From: JBBIMS01 sp964531645
Lineage (GTDB): Bacteria; Acidobacteriota; Aminicenantia; JBFLYD01; JBBIMS01
Direction of reading: 5' to 3'
Assembly (NCBI GenBank): GCA_964531645.1
Contig: CAZHEF010000003.1
Span: 1 to 64,000, forward strand
DNA length: 64,000 bases
In this document: one piece after another, positions 8,487-17,331 of the stretch
How the letters are laid out: the number at the start of each line of letters is the position of its first letter
Numbering within the stretch: position 1 is the first letter of the stretch
The notes under the pieces: model-generated
The model's database searches: none
What the model was told of the DNA's origin: nothing
The model's input: the letters and a program-made list of their open reading frames with translations, nothing else
Translations under genes and position numbers: made by a program

Positions 8487-9071
8487 ATGAAAAAGATAAT
8501 CCTTTTGCCACTTATTATTTTATTTTCTTTGAGCTTTATGAATGGAGAAGAGCGAAAATGGGCGTTAGAATTCTCTTCTGGATATTCCTTTGGACTTTCC
8601 TTAGATTACAGGACTTCTGAACATTATTGGAGAATTCCTCCTTTATCGCCTGAAGATAAATACTATGAACGGGACGAATTGAGTTTTACTTTAAGATTTG
8701 CAGTAAAATATTACATTTCCAAAAGATTTGCTCTTCAAGGAGAGATAGAATATCAAAAACAAGTTGATCATTCTTGGGGAGGAAGTAGCAGAGGTTATGT
8801 AGACATTAAGGAGGATGAATCATTTGTAATTCCCTATTTGGACATCATATACTTCTTTAAAGAGATAAAAAGATTTACTCCATATGCTGTGGTAGGGATA
8901 GGGATTTCCCATTTCGTCTATAATTTTCCTTTTCCAAATCTGCAAGTAGGGGGAGGATTTCTATATGAAATCGACCGCACATTTAGCGTAGTTTTAGGAA
9001 GTTCATTATATTATGGTAGAGGGGCATATTTTACCCTACGGTTTGGCTTGGAAGTGAAGATGGTGGAATAG
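8487..9071 (+). CDS. Small outer-membrane beta-barrel protein (array member 1)
   Basis: About 194 residues: a signal peptide (MKKIILLPLIILFSLSFMNG) followed by amphipathic beta-strands typical of OmpW/OmpA-like 8-stranded barrels. These include ALEFSSGYSFGLSL, FTLRFAVKYYISKRFALQGE, YAVVGIGISHF and a terminal FTLRFGLEVKMVE. ATG 8487 is preferred over 8472 because GAGGAGA lies 7 bases upstream of it. It begins 11 bases after the Vps62-like gene's stop and is likely translated from the same mRNA. The pattern YI/LSKRFALQ.E recurs in the three following barrels, so they are paralogues. Ligand and function are unknown. Confidence 0.7.
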   Translation: MKKIILLPLIILFSLSFMNGEERKWALEFSSGYSFGLSLDYRTSEHYWRIPPLSPEDKYYERDELSFTLRFAVKYYISKRFALQGEIEYQKQVDHSWGGSSRGYVDIKEDESFVIPYLDIIYFFKEIKRFTPYAVVGIGISHFVYNFPFPNLQVGGGFLYEIDRTFSVVLGSSLYYGRGAYFTLRFGLEVKMVE

Positions 9072-9107
9072 GTAAGTTTTTCTGAAGAACAGTTATAAAA
9101 AGGATAA

Positions 9108-9637
9108 ATGAAAATGAAAATGAAAATGAAAAAAACAATCCTTTTTTTAACTATAGCCATATCTCTCTTCTCTCCTTTAAAAGGAGAAAAGAAGAAATTG
9201 ACTTTTGGAATATTTTCAGGTTACTCCTTTTTAACTTATGCTTACGAGAGGGATGAATATAAGTTGAAGTTTCCCTGGCGGGTCTCACTGACACATTACT
9301 TCTCTGAAAATTTTGCATTGCAGGTTGAAAGAGATTCTCAGTTACTTCATCATCGAAAGGATGACTATTACGAAAAAGAATCAGAAACTAATCACTATTT
9401 TAGTCTCCTGTTCCTTTTTGGTAAAGGGAATTTTAAGCCATATCTGGACGCAGGTTTTGCAATCCGTGAGTTTCTTTTCGTTTGTTATCCAGTTATATTT
9501 CTTCGAGGAGGTGGAGGATTAAAGTATAATTTAAATCCGTGGCCAATATTGACATAGGAATTTTATATTATCGAATGTGGTATTATAGTTATATTGGTTT
9601 AAAAATTGGGTTAGAATTTAAAGTGGCAGATAAATGA
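9108..9637 (+). pseudogene. Small outer-membrane beta-barrel (array member 2), frameshifted near the 3' end
   Basis: The ORF from ATG 9108 encodes a signal peptide after four tandem ATGAAA units (MKMKMKMKK) and a barrel with FGIFSGYSFL, HYFSENFALQVE and FKPYLDAGFAIREF. It stops at 9557 after NPWPILT, but the next frame continues with strand-like sequence ANIDIGILYYRMWYY and YIGLKIGLEFKVADK to a TGA at 9635-9637. This restores the expected C-terminal strand, so one base was gained or lost around 9535-9545. A sequencing error is possible. The repeated ATGAAA gives several potential starts. Confidence 0.65.
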
Positions 9638-9697
9638 GAGGAGTAGTAAATTGTTTTCCTTGAAAGCAGATTAAATCTCTGTTGAGAAAACAATGAT

Positions 9698-9756
9698 TCT
9701 GAGGTAATTGAAGATTCAGGATATGGAGGATTGAACTTGTTAAAATTAAATAAAAA
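9698..9756 (+). repeat. Decayed copy of the surface-protein C-terminal module
   Basis: The sequence gtaattgaagattcag followed by tggaggattgaacttgttaaa matches the 3' end of the modules at about 8395-8457 and 10551-10615 (encoding VIDS...IWRIELVK). The rest of this copy (9638-9700) is no longer recognisable. It lies directly before barrel 3, as the intact copies lie before barrels 1 and 4. Confidence 0.55.
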
Positions 9757-10381
9757 ACATCAGATTTTTTTGAAAGTGATTGCAGGTTCTTTAACCTTTC
9801 TATCAGTTATTTCTCATACTAATGCAGAAGAGAGGAATTTTACTCTCGGGTTTAGTGTTGGATACTCCTTTTTTTCTCCAGGACGCTATACCGAAAGTAT
9901 AAGTTTAGAAGGTAAATCAGCAAGTGAATATAAATTAGGTATACGGGGAGGAATCTATTTACAAATTGATATTTCCCGCTTTTTGGCTCTGCAAATAGAG
10001 ATATGCAAACAAAGAACAGAATATTTTCACGAGTATCTGGATTTCAAAAGTGGTGATTGTTGGAGCCATCACGATGATGAAACATATAACTCTTTCATGG
10101 TGAATTTTCAACACAAGATTTATTTCAAGAAAGATAAGAGAGGAATGCTTTATTTATTGGCTGGTTTCGGAAAGGAAAAAGAACCAGCTTTAACTTCAAA
10201 GATCGGGATAGGAGGTAAATTTCCTCTATTTAAGCAGACAAATTTGAATCTTTCTTTATCTTTATTCCCAGGAGTTATTTATTGGGATTCCCTTTCTGGT
10301 ATTAAACTATTTCCTTTTGTATATAAAAACTCAAATTATCTCTCTCTCTCTCTGAGTTCTTCTATTGAGTACAAATTTTGA
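9737..10381 (+). CDS. Small outer-membrane beta-barrel protein (array member 3)
   Basis: About 214 residues: an n-region MLKLNKKHQ, a hydrophobic stretch (FLKVIAGSLTFLSVISHTNA) and a barrel with FTLGFSVGYSFFSPG, GGIYLQIDISRFLALQIE and terminal YLSLSLSSSIEYKF. TTG 9737 is preferred because GGAGGA (9725-9730) lies 6 bases upstream, whereas TTG 9731 would touch the SD. The start overlaps the decayed module copy, suggesting that duplication supplied its ribosome-binding site. It is a paralogue of the flanking barrels (shared S.RFALQ.E pattern); function is unknown. Confidence 0.65.
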   Translation: MLKLNKKHQIFLKVIAGSLTFLSVISHTNAEERNFTLGFSVGYSFFSPGRYTESISLEGKSASEYKLGIRGGIYLQIDISRFLALQIEICKQRTEYFHEYLDFKSGDCWSHHDDETYNSFMVNFQHKIYFKKDKRGMLYLLAGFGKEKEPALTSKIGIGGKFPLFKQTNLNLSLSLFPGVIYWDSLSGIKLFPFVYKNSNYLSLSLSSSIEYKF

Positions 10382-10619
10382 TTGGAGGATAAAAGAATAC
10401 AATCTCAACAAAATGCCAAAAGATGGGACAATAAGAGATTTTCATCTTCCCTCAACGCCAAAATCTAAATCTAAATGGATTACGATTCATCTTGGAAAAC
10501 ATAAAAACTGGAAAGAAAATCTCAAAGTATACGAAATTAATTTCTCGCCTGTAATTGATTCAAAGGATTCTATCGGGAAGTTTCTAATCTGGAGGATTGA
10601 GCTGGTGAAATTGAAATGA
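10365..10619 (+). pseudogene. Orphan duplicate of the Vps62-like protein's C-terminal module
   Basis: An 84-residue ORF whose residues from about NLNKMPKDGTIRDFHLP onward are nearly identical to the last 78 residues of the surface protein ending at 8475 (shared W.TIHLGKHKNWK, NFSPVIDSK and GKFLIWRIELVK). The first ~10 residues are overlap with the end of barrel 3, and the expected N-terminal domains and signal peptide are absent. It is probably a duplication relic rather than a functional protein, although its frame is intact, which hints at recent origin or selection. It overlaps the start of barrel 4 by 4 bases (ATGA). Confidence 0.6.
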
Positions 10620-11192
10620 GAAAACTTTTTCTAAGAACTCTCATTGTGATTTTCTTCTCTTTCCCTTCACTTTCAGCTGAAGTTAGAGAGCACTTTTTAA
10701 TTGGTTGGATTGGTGGGAAATCTTTTGTGGGTGAAAGAGGACACACATTTGACCAAGGAGATCTTGGCTTTTATCAGCAATTTTATCTTCAATTCTATCT
10801 TTCAAAGAGAATCGGATTCCAGCTTGAATTAGGAGAGCAAATCCACAGAAATTATATCTGGGGACATGATGGAAGAGTTGTGAAAACAGAGGATAAAGAG
10901 GGTTATGCTTTATTGACACTTATATACAAATTCCCTGAGCTAAAGAAAAACTTAACACCATATCTTTTTTTTAAGTGGTGGCTCATGGGGAAGGGGTCTT
11001 TATGCTATAAGTGCAGCGCTTAAAAGTGGGGCAGGATTAAAATATTGCATACTTCACGAAAAAGAAAGTCATAAAATAATATCAATCCCCTACATGAATG
11101 CAAACATGGGAATATTCTATATGTAGCTTGATGAGAACGAGCCCCTAAGAGAAAGTATCACCCTTTATATTGGAGTAGAATTAGGGATATAA
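10616..11192 (+). pseudogene. Small outer-membrane beta-barrel (array member 4), frameshifted and with a stop
   Basis: From ATG 10616 there is a signal peptide (MRKLFLRTLIVIFFSFPSLSA) and a barrel start (YQQFYLQFYLSKRIGFQLELGE, TLIYKFPELKKNLTPYLFFK). The frame is lost after an eight-T tract (about 10967-10974), ending at 11023. Coding continues in another frame as GLYAISAALKSGAGLKY, then NANMGIFYM, a TAG at about 11126, and a last strand (ESITLYIGVELGI) ending with TAA 11190-11192. At least one frameshift and one nonsense codon are therefore needed, so this is most likely a true pseudogene. Confidence 0.65.
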
Positions 11193-11215
11193 TTTATACT
11201 CTAACTCCGTCCATT

Positions 11216-11548
11216 TTAAGTAATAGGTAGTTTCACTTTTTCGATTAGTTTTCTCGTCTGTTTCGGTATCTCCAACTCTATCCATCTACCCCCTACCTTC
11301 ACCCTCCTTATCCTGCTCAGATGCAATAGAAAATCATTTACACTGTATTTGTCTAAAAGTTCTCCTTTCAACAATATCTTGTAAATCTTATAGTAGTAAA
11401 CAAGGGATAGATAATTTATAAATACAAACGCTTCCATCCCTTTGTCACTCCTCATGTATGTCCTGTCTGCCTGTAATAAATTCTTGTATACATCAAACAT
11501 CAATTTCCCAATATCCAAACCCCAAATATAGCTATTAGCTAACAACAA
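11216..11548 (-). pseudogene. IS1634-type transposase C-terminal remnant
   Basis: A 110-residue fragment contains NLLQADRTYMRSDKGMEAFV, FINYLSLVYYYKIYKILL and LLHLSRIRRVKVGGRW, ending LEIPKQTRKLIEKVKLPI. That is the conserved tail of IS1634-like (IS4 superfamily) DDE transposases. The N-terminal two thirds, including the catalytic residues, are missing; upstream sequence to 11650 is non-coding and no inverted repeat was found. Together with the ISL3 remnant at 6 kb it brackets the barrel array. Confidence 0.75.
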
Positions 11549-11667
11549 AGAGCGAGAAAAGGAAGAGTATTGGAAATTTAAAATTTAAAAATGAAACTCT
11601 GTGAGGATTTTTCAGCTGTGGGCCCGAGCTTATGACCTGGCTTGAGGTCTGTAGCATGAAGCATTGG

Positions 11668-13293
11668 TCAGTCCTTACCCCAGGAAAACATAAAAGGCTT
11701 CAACTTTCTTGCCCTTGATTTATGTCTTAACTTCCTTAATGCCTTTGCTTCAATCTGTCTGATTCTTTCTCTTGTGACCTTAAAGTGCTGACCAACTTCT
11801 TCAAGGGTATGTTCATTACCATCAAAGAGTCCAAATCTCATCCTGAGAACAGTTGCCTCCCTCGGTGTTAAAGTTTTTAAAACCTCTTCAATTTGCTCTT
11901 TCAAGCTTTTTCTGACAACTGTCTCAGCAGGGGAAGGAATTTTCTGATCCTCTATAAAATCCCCAAGATGGCTGTCTTCTTCCTCTCCTATAGGAGTCTC
12001 AAGGGATACGGGCTCTTGAGCAATTTTGAGAATTTTCCTCACCTTGCTGACAGGCATCTCCATTTTCTGGGCTATCTCCTCAGTTGTAGGATCTCTTTTC
12101 AATTCATGATGTAGCTGACGAGAAACCTTTATAAGTTTGTTTATTGTCTCAATCATGTGAACTGGAATCCTTATGGTTCTTGCCTGGTCTGCAATTGCTC
12201 TTGTTATTGCCTGCCTTATCCACCATGTAGCATATGTAGAGAATTTAAAACCTCTTTTATATTCAAACTTTTCAACTGCCTTCATCAATCCAAGATTTCC
12301 TTCCTGAAGAAGATCAAGAAAATGAAGTCCTCTATTGGTGTATTTCTTTGCTATTGAAACCACAAGCCTTAGATTTGCCTCTACAAGCTGTTTCTTAGCC
12401 TCATTCATCTCCTCACGAGCTTTTTCAATGTCTCTGATTATCTTCCTCAAGTCCTCTGCCTTTAAACCATACTCTTTTTCCTTCTCATGCAGGACCTTTG
12501 TCCACATCTTCATCTCCTCTGAGAGCTTTTCTTTCGATTCCTTTTTCTTGCTGTGTTCCCTCTTCTCTATCAATTTGTTGATCTTCCTTTCTATCTTTGA
12601 GAGTTCTTTTTCCTTTTCTTTGATGCTGTCAATAAAAGACTTCCTGTATTCCAAGTTGAAATCGATATCTCTGATTATTTCACTTATCCTTACGAGAAGT
12701 CTTCCTCTTGTCATAGAGCTCTTTTTTCTCTTCTTTTTATTTTCCAGCTCCTTTTTTAGATTTTCAAGGGTGGTAAGCTTCTTTTTTAAGCCATCTTTTA
12801 TCTCCTGAATTTTCATCTCATTATGCTCCTCCTCAAGGTCAAGGACCTTTTCCATTTCAATCTCGCCTGCAAGGAGTTTTCTGAGGATAATAAGAATCTC
12901 CTCAAGAACAATCGGTGTTCGGGAGAGGGCTTTTATGATGTCCCTTGCTCCCTTCTCTATTCTCATGGCAATCTCAATCTCACCTTCCCTTGAAAGGAGT
13001 GGAATCCCTCCCATTTCCTTTAGATACAACCGAACAGGATCTCCTATCCTTTCAACTTCTTCTTCCCTTTTCCTCTCTTCTATTCCTTCTTCGAGAAGTT
13101 CCTCCTCGAGCATTTCTTCTTTTGGCTCGTAAACTCTCAATCCGTAAGTATCAACTGCTGATATCATATCGAGCTCATCGGTTGGTTCAAAGTCTGAAGC
13201 AAAAGGAGCGGGCAATTCATTCTGCACATCAAAATCTTTTGCCATAGAGCTTTTAACATCTATTGAATTCTTCTTTCTCATTTTCCTCCTCAT
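11668..13293 (-). CDS. rpoD: RNA polymerase primary sigma factor RpoD (sigma-70)
   Basis: A 541-residue sigma-70: region 1.2 (DPVRLYLKEMGGIPLLSRE, about 84-102), a Lys/Glu-rich non-conserved spacer (about 160-300), region 2 (ANLRLVVSIAKKYTNRGL, LDLLQEGNLGLMKAVEKFE, FKFSTYATWWIRQAITRA), region 3 (RIPVHMIETINKL), and region 4 (TLTPREATVLRMRFGL, HTLEEVGQHFKVTRERIRQI). It directs housekeeping promoter recognition. It starts at or within a few bases of the dnaG stop. The ATG at 13281 with AGGAGG close upstream is an alternative to 13293. Together with dnaG it forms the classical macromolecular-synthesis pair without rpsU in view. Confidence 0.97.
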   Translation of the reverse strand: MRRKMRKKNSIDVKSSMAKDFDVQNELPAPFASDFEPTDELDMISAVDTYGLRVYEPKEEMLEEELLEEGIEERKREEEVERIGDPVRLYLKEMGGIPLLSREGEIEIAMRIEKGARDIIKALSRTPIVLEEILIILRKLLAGEIEMEKVLDLEEEHNEMKIQEIKDGLKKKLTTLENLKKELENKKKRKKSSMTRGRLLVRISEIIRDIDFNLEYRKSFIDSIKEKEKELSKIERKINKLIEKREHSKKKESKEKLSEEMKMWTKVLHEKEKEYGLKAEDLRKIIRDIEKAREEMNEAKKQLVEANLRLVVSIAKKYTNRGLHFLDLLQEGNLGLMKAVEKFEYKRGFKFSTYATWWIRQAITRAIADQARTIRIPVHMIETINKLIKVSRQLHHELKRDPTTEEIAQKMEMPVSKVRKILKIAQEPVSLETPIGEEEDSHLGDFIEDQKIPSPAETVVRKSLKEQIEEVLKTLTPREATVLRMRFGLFDGNEHTLEEVGQHFKVTRERIRQIEAKALRKLRHKSRARKLKPFMFSWGKD

Positions 13294-14997
13294 CTATTTT
13301 AAAGTTATAATATCCTGAGTTATCTTTTGTTTCAGAAGGAGGAGCTCCCTCAACCTTTCCCTGTTTCCTGCCCTCTCTTCTTTTGTAATCTCCTCCTGTA
13401 ATTTCCTATTTTTCCTCTCAAGAATTAACTTCTTTATTTCCTTCATATACTCTTTCATCTCTTCAACTGTAATTTCTCCTCCTTCATCAAGAAGTATCTT
13501 ATATATTATACGCTGTCTTTCACGAGAGAATTTTTCCTGAATGTAGGCAGGATTGATTACTCCTTTTTCATCAATGATTTCAACCAATCCCTCTATCAAG
13601 TCCCTCTGCCCCAACTCAGATAAATCGAGGGAACGGAGGGCTGAAACAATCTCCTTTGAAAATTCTTTACCCTTTATAATAGCGAATATTAATTTTTTCT
13701 CAGCTGGAGTTATTGCCTCTAATTGAGGTGAAGATTGTGGAGTCTCCTTTTTCCTTATCATGCGAAGAATAAGCTCCTCTTCAATCCCTGCAAGGGATGA
13801 AAGCTCTTTAACATATGTTCTCTTCAGTATTGGCTCCCTTATTCCATTTAAAACATCGATTATACTCCTTATTCTTCTTGCTCTCTCTTCGGGAGAGATA
13901 TTTTCGTTAATTTTGTAATTTTTAATCAGGAATTCAACGGGAGAAAGCGCTCTGGATAAAACTTCATCAACGCCCTCCTTTCTTCTCTCCCTTACAAAAC
14001 TATCAGGATCGAGCCCTTTAGGGATGGATACAATTTTAAGAGAAATATCCTGGGAAAGGATTATGGGTATTGCTCTTATTATGGATGCAATCCCTGCACT
14101 ATCAGGGTCATAAAAGAGATATATTTTATCAGTAAATTTCCTTAAAAGGTAAACCTGTTCCTCTGTAAGGCTTGTTCCAAGGGATGCCACAGTATTTTTA
14201 AAACCATTTATGAAGAGGGAAATCTGATCCATATATCCTTCAACAAGGATTGCAAATCCTTTCTTCTTAATCTCTTCCTTTGCAAGGTCAAGACCAAAGA
14301 GTTGCATTTTCTTTTTATAAACTGGAGTTTCAGGGGAGTTGAGATATTTCGGATTCTCCTCAAATATTGTCCTTCCACCAAAACCTATTATCCTTCCTGA
14401 AATATTTCTAATGGGGAACATAATTCTTCCACGGAAGCGGTCTATAAGTCCTCTTTCAGTTCTTATCCCGAGTCCTGAAAGGGAAACAATGTTTTCATTA
14501 TAATCATTGTTCCTCAGGTATTTAACGAGAGAGTCCCATTGGTTGGGAGAGAAGCCAATTCCAAGAGTCTCAATCCAGCTCCCATTAATCCCTCTTCCCT
14601 CAATATATTTCCTCGCTATTTCTCCTTCCCTTCCTTTGAGACAATTCTGGAAAAAGAGCTGGGCAGACTGATTTATTTCAAGAATATCATCTTCAATTTT
14701 CTTTGTTGGGGATGTCTTTTTTGGAATGACAATGTTATATTTCTTTGCAAGAAACTCCAGAGCAGATGGAAAATCCATACCTTCCTTCTCCATTACCAAT
14801 GTGAAAATGTCTCCACCTGCACCACATCCGAAGCAATGATACAGACCTTTTTCAGGATCAACGGTGAAGGATGGAGTTTTTTCAGTGTGAAAAGGGCACA
14901 ACCCTACATATCTTCTTCCACTTTTCTTAAGTTTTGTGTAATTTGAAGCTATCTCTATTATATCTGCTCTTTCCTTTATTTTTTCAATTATGTCCAT
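13294..14997 (-). CDS. dnaG: DNA primase DnaG
   Basis: A 567-residue primase that makes RNA primers at the replication fork. The N-terminal CHC2 zinc-binding domain has Cys34, His37, Cys55 and Cys58 (CPFHTEKTPSF ... YHCFGCGAGGD). The catalytic core contains GFGGR and the TOPRIM motifs ILVEGYMDQI (Glu) and YDPDSAG (Asp-x-Asp). The C-terminal helicase-binding region is Lys/Glu-rich and divergent, as is usual. Its stop immediately abuts rpoD. The gene is intact and full length. The 82-base gap before phoU contains nothing recognisable. Confidence 0.97.
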   Translation of the reverse strand: MDIIEKIKERADIIEIASNYTKLKKSGRRYVGLCPFHTEKTPSFTVDPEKGLYHCFGCGAGGDIFTLVMEKEGMDFPSALEFLAKKYNIVIPKKTSPTKKIEDDILEINQSAQLFFQNCLKGREGEIARKYIEGRGINGSWIETLGIGFSPNQWDSLVKYLRNNDYNENIVSLSGLGIRTERGLIDRFRGRIMFPIRNISGRIIGFGGRTIFEENPKYLNSPETPVYKKKMQLFGLDLAKEEIKKKGFAILVEGYMDQISLFINGFKNTVASLGTSLTEEQVYLLRKFTDKIYLFYDPDSAGIASIIRAIPIILSQDISLKIVSIPKGLDPDSFVRERRKEGVDEVLSRALSPVEFLIKNYKINENISPEERARRIRSIIDVLNGIREPILKRTYVKELSSLAGIEEELILRMIRKKETPQSSPQLEAITPAEKKLIFAIIKGKEFSKEIVSALRSLDLSELGQRDLIEGLVEIIDEKGVINPAYIQEKFSRERQRIIYKILLDEGGEITVEEMKEYMKEIKKLILERKNRKLQEEITKEERAGNRERLRELLLLKQKITQDIITLK

Positions 14998-15079
14998 TTA
15001 AAAAAAGCTATATTCAATTCAAATATAGGAATTTTTTCAAAATTTGTCAAGATGGGGAAAGAATAAAGAGCCTTTTAGC

Positions 15080-15736
15080 TTATATCTCTTCTTTGTGGTG
15101 TTTTATAACTTTACCCTTTACTATGAATATAACATCTTCGCAGAGATTTGTTGAAAGGTCAGCTATTCTTTCAAGACTTCTTGCAATTCTGAACAAATGA
15201 AGTGATCTCTCAATATTGGTAGGATCTTGCATCATGTAGGTTATCAATTCTCTGTGGATTTGATCCCTTAATGAGTCAACCACATCATCCCTCGCACATA
15301 TCTCCTTTGCCAGCTCAGTCTTTCTTTCCACAAAGGAAGTGATACTGTCTTTCAACATGTTAATTGTAATTTCTGCCATTCTGGGTATGTCAATAAGTGG
15401 TTTTACAGGAGGGCGTTCAATTAGAAAAAACGAACTTTCACAAATATTTACAGCTTCGTCCCCCATTCTTTCAAGGTCATTGTTTATCTGCAATATCATA
15501 AGGGATGTCCTCAAATGCTCAGCCTCAGGGTGGTAAAGGGCAATAAATTTCATTCCCATATCTTCTATCTCAATCTCCATATCATTCACTCTCTTTTCGT
15601 CTTTCTCTATTACTTCCTGTAGTAGATTTTTATCCTTTTCAAGAAGCCCTTTTATACTTTTTTCAATCATTGATTCCACGAGCACAGCCATTTCAATGAT
15701 TTTTTCCTTAAGCAAGTTTAATTTTTCCTCAATCAT
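15080..15736 (-). CDS. phoU: Phosphate signalling complex protein PhoU
   Basis: 218 residues forming the two PhoU three-helix repeats; metal-binding-type patterns such as ERMGDEAVNICE (first repeat) and RSLERIADLSTNLCEDVIFIV (second repeat) are present. PhoU couples the PstSCAB transporter to the PhoR histidine kinase and represses the Pho response when phosphate is plentiful. It is the last gene of the porin-pst cluster, 9 bases after pstB, with a strong AGGAGG-like site upstream. Confidence 0.95.
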   Translation of the reverse strand: MIEEKLNLLKEKIIEMAVLVESMIEKSIKGLLEKDKNLLQEVIEKDEKRVNDMEIEIEDMGMKFIALYHPEAEHLRTSLMILQINNDLERMGDEAVNICESSFFLIERPPVKPLIDIPRMAEITINMLKDSITSFVERKTELAKEICARDDVVDSLRDQIHRELITYMMQDPTNIERSLHLFRIARSLERIADLSTNLCEDVIFIVKGKVIKHHKEEI

Positions 15737-15745
15737 TTCACCTCC

Positions 15746-16504
15746 TTATCCAAATTTTCCTAATAGATAATTCTCTGTTCTTGGATCGGATGGGACAGTG
15801 AAGATTTTTTCGGTTTTATCGAATTCAATCAGCTCTCCCAAAAGTAAAAAAACTGCATAATCAGAAACTCTTGAAGCCTGTTGAAGATTGTGGGTAACAA
15901 TAATAAGAGTGTAGTTTTCTTTAAGGTTTGTCATTAATTCTTCAATTTTTGCTGCTGAAATTGGATCAAGGGCAGAAGTAGGCTCATCCATTAATAAAAT
16001 CTCAGGATAAAGGGCAATAGCCCTTGCAATGCATAGCCTCTGCTGTTGACCTCCTGATAGGAATGTCCCTCTTTTGTGGAGTTTGTCCTTGACTTCATCC
16101 CATAGACCTACTCTTTTCAGGGTTTCCTCAACGATTCTTTCTTCCTCTGATCTGGAAAGTTTTATGCCATTCAAATGGTATCCCGCAAGAACATTATTGT
16201 AAATGCTCATTGTGGGGAAAGGATTTGGCTTCTGAAATACCATGCCCATCTTTTTCCTTACCATCATGGGTTCCAAAGAAAATATGTCTTCATTATGAAG
16301 ATAGATTTTTCCAGTAACCCTTGCACCTGTAGTAAGCTCATGCAAGCGATTTATGCATTTTATCAATGTTGTTTTCCCACATCCCGAGGGTCCCATAATT
16401 GCTGTTACTCTCCGCTCTGGAATTGATAAATTTATATTCTTCAAGACAAGATGCTCAGAATAGTAAGCGTTTAAATTTTCTATCCTTAGAATCGCACTTT
16501 CCAT
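15746..16504 (-). CDS. pstB: Phosphate ABC transporter ATP-binding protein PstB
   Basis: A 252-residue ABC ATPase with Walker A (GPSGCGKTTLIKCINRL, about 38-54), Q-loop (MVFQKPNPFP), signature LSGGQQQRLCIARAIA, Walker B (ILLMDEPTSALDP) and H-loop (IIVTHNLQQA). The QKPNPFP Q-loop and the ending ENYLLGKFG are typical of PstB rather than other importers. It energises phosphate uptake through PstC/PstA. Its start overlaps the pstA 3' end by 19 bases, indicating translational coupling. Confidence 0.97.
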   Translation of the reverse strand: MESAILRIENLNAYYSEHLVLKNINLSIPERRVTAIMGPSGCGKTTLIKCINRLHELTTGARVTGKIYLHNEDIFSLEPMMVRKKMGMVFQKPNPFPTMSIYNNVLAGYHLNGIKLSRSEEERIVEETLKRVGLWDEVKDKLHKRGTFLSGGQQQRLCIARAIALYPEILLMDEPTSALDPISAAKIEELMTNLKENYTLIIVTHNLQQASRVSDYAVFLLLGELIEFDKTEKIFTVPSDPRTENYLLGKFG

Positions 16505-17331
16505 CTTTTTATCACCATTTTAGATAATATATTCAAAGAAAAAACAATTAAAATTAGAATAAAAGAAGCTCCCCATGCCTTTGTGTGCCATTCAGAAAAG
16601 GGACTTTTTGCATAGTTAAAAATTAGATGAGGAAGGGACTCAATAGGTTTAAATATGTTTAAATTCATAAATGGATTACCAAAAGCTGTGAAAAGGAGAG
16701 GAGCTGTCTCTCCAGCGATTCTTGCCATGCTCAAAAGAACACCTGTAACTATTCCGCTTAGTCCAGATGGTATAAAAACCATAAGAATAGTTTTATAATA
16801 GGGAGCGCCAAGGGCTAAAGAAGCCTCTTTTAAGGTTTCAGGAATTAGCTTCAAGGTTTCCTCTGTAGATTTTATAATAACAGGAAGCATCATTATCCCG
16901 AGGGCAATCCCTCCGGATAGGGCAGAAAAGTGTCTCATTGGCTTTACGATCCATAGATAAGCTATTATTCCGATGACAATTGAAGGGATGCCCTGAAAAA
17001 TGTCCACAGCAATAATAACCAATTTAGATAATTTTTTTTCCTTATTTTCAGCCAAATAAACTCCGGCTCCTACTCCAATTGGTACTGAAAAAATAGATGC
17101 AATGGATATTAAAATAATTGTTCCCACAATTGCATTGGCTATTCCCCCCCCTTTTTCTCCTACAGGTTTTGGAAGATTGACAAGAAATTCAAAGTTTATT
17201 GAAGAAATTCCATTTTTTAAGAGGTGGAAAAGAATGAGAAATAAAGGAACGGTTGAAATAAAGGAAAGAGAGATTATTATTATCCTGAAAATTTTATCCT
17301 TCGCCAGTCTTATTTGTATTGATCTTTTCAT
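16486..17331 (-). CDS. pstA: Phosphate ABC transporter permease PstA
   Basis: 281 residues with six predicted transmembrane helices. The binding-protein-dependent transport (EAA) loop reads TLKEASLALGAPYYKTIL, and PstA-type sequences include GVGAGVYLAE, PSIVIGIIAYL and IARIAGETAPLLFTAFGNPF (as MARIAGETAPLLF). It forms the inner-membrane channel with PstC. It overlaps pstC by one base and pstB by 19 bases. Confidence 0.96.
   Translation of the reverse strand: MKRSIQIRLAKDKIFRIIIISLSFISTVPLFLILFHLLKNGISSINFEFLVNLPKPVGEKGGGIANAIVGTIILISIASIFSVPIGVGAGVYLAENKEKKLSKLVIIAVDIFQGIPSIVIGIIAYLWIVKPMRHFSALSGGIALGIMMLPVIIKSTEETLKLIPETLKEASLALGAPYYKTILMVFIPSGLSGIVTGVLLSMARIAGETAPLLFTAFGNPFMNLNIFKPIESLPHLIFNYAKSPFSEWHTKAWGASFILILIVFSLNILSKMVIKRWKVRF

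Noticed and set aside
12335..12808. 157-codon ORF antisense to rpoD
   Set aside because: It is the complement of the Lys/Glu-rich spacer of RpoD, which yields long Ser/Phe/Leu-rich shadow frames; no start signal or family match.
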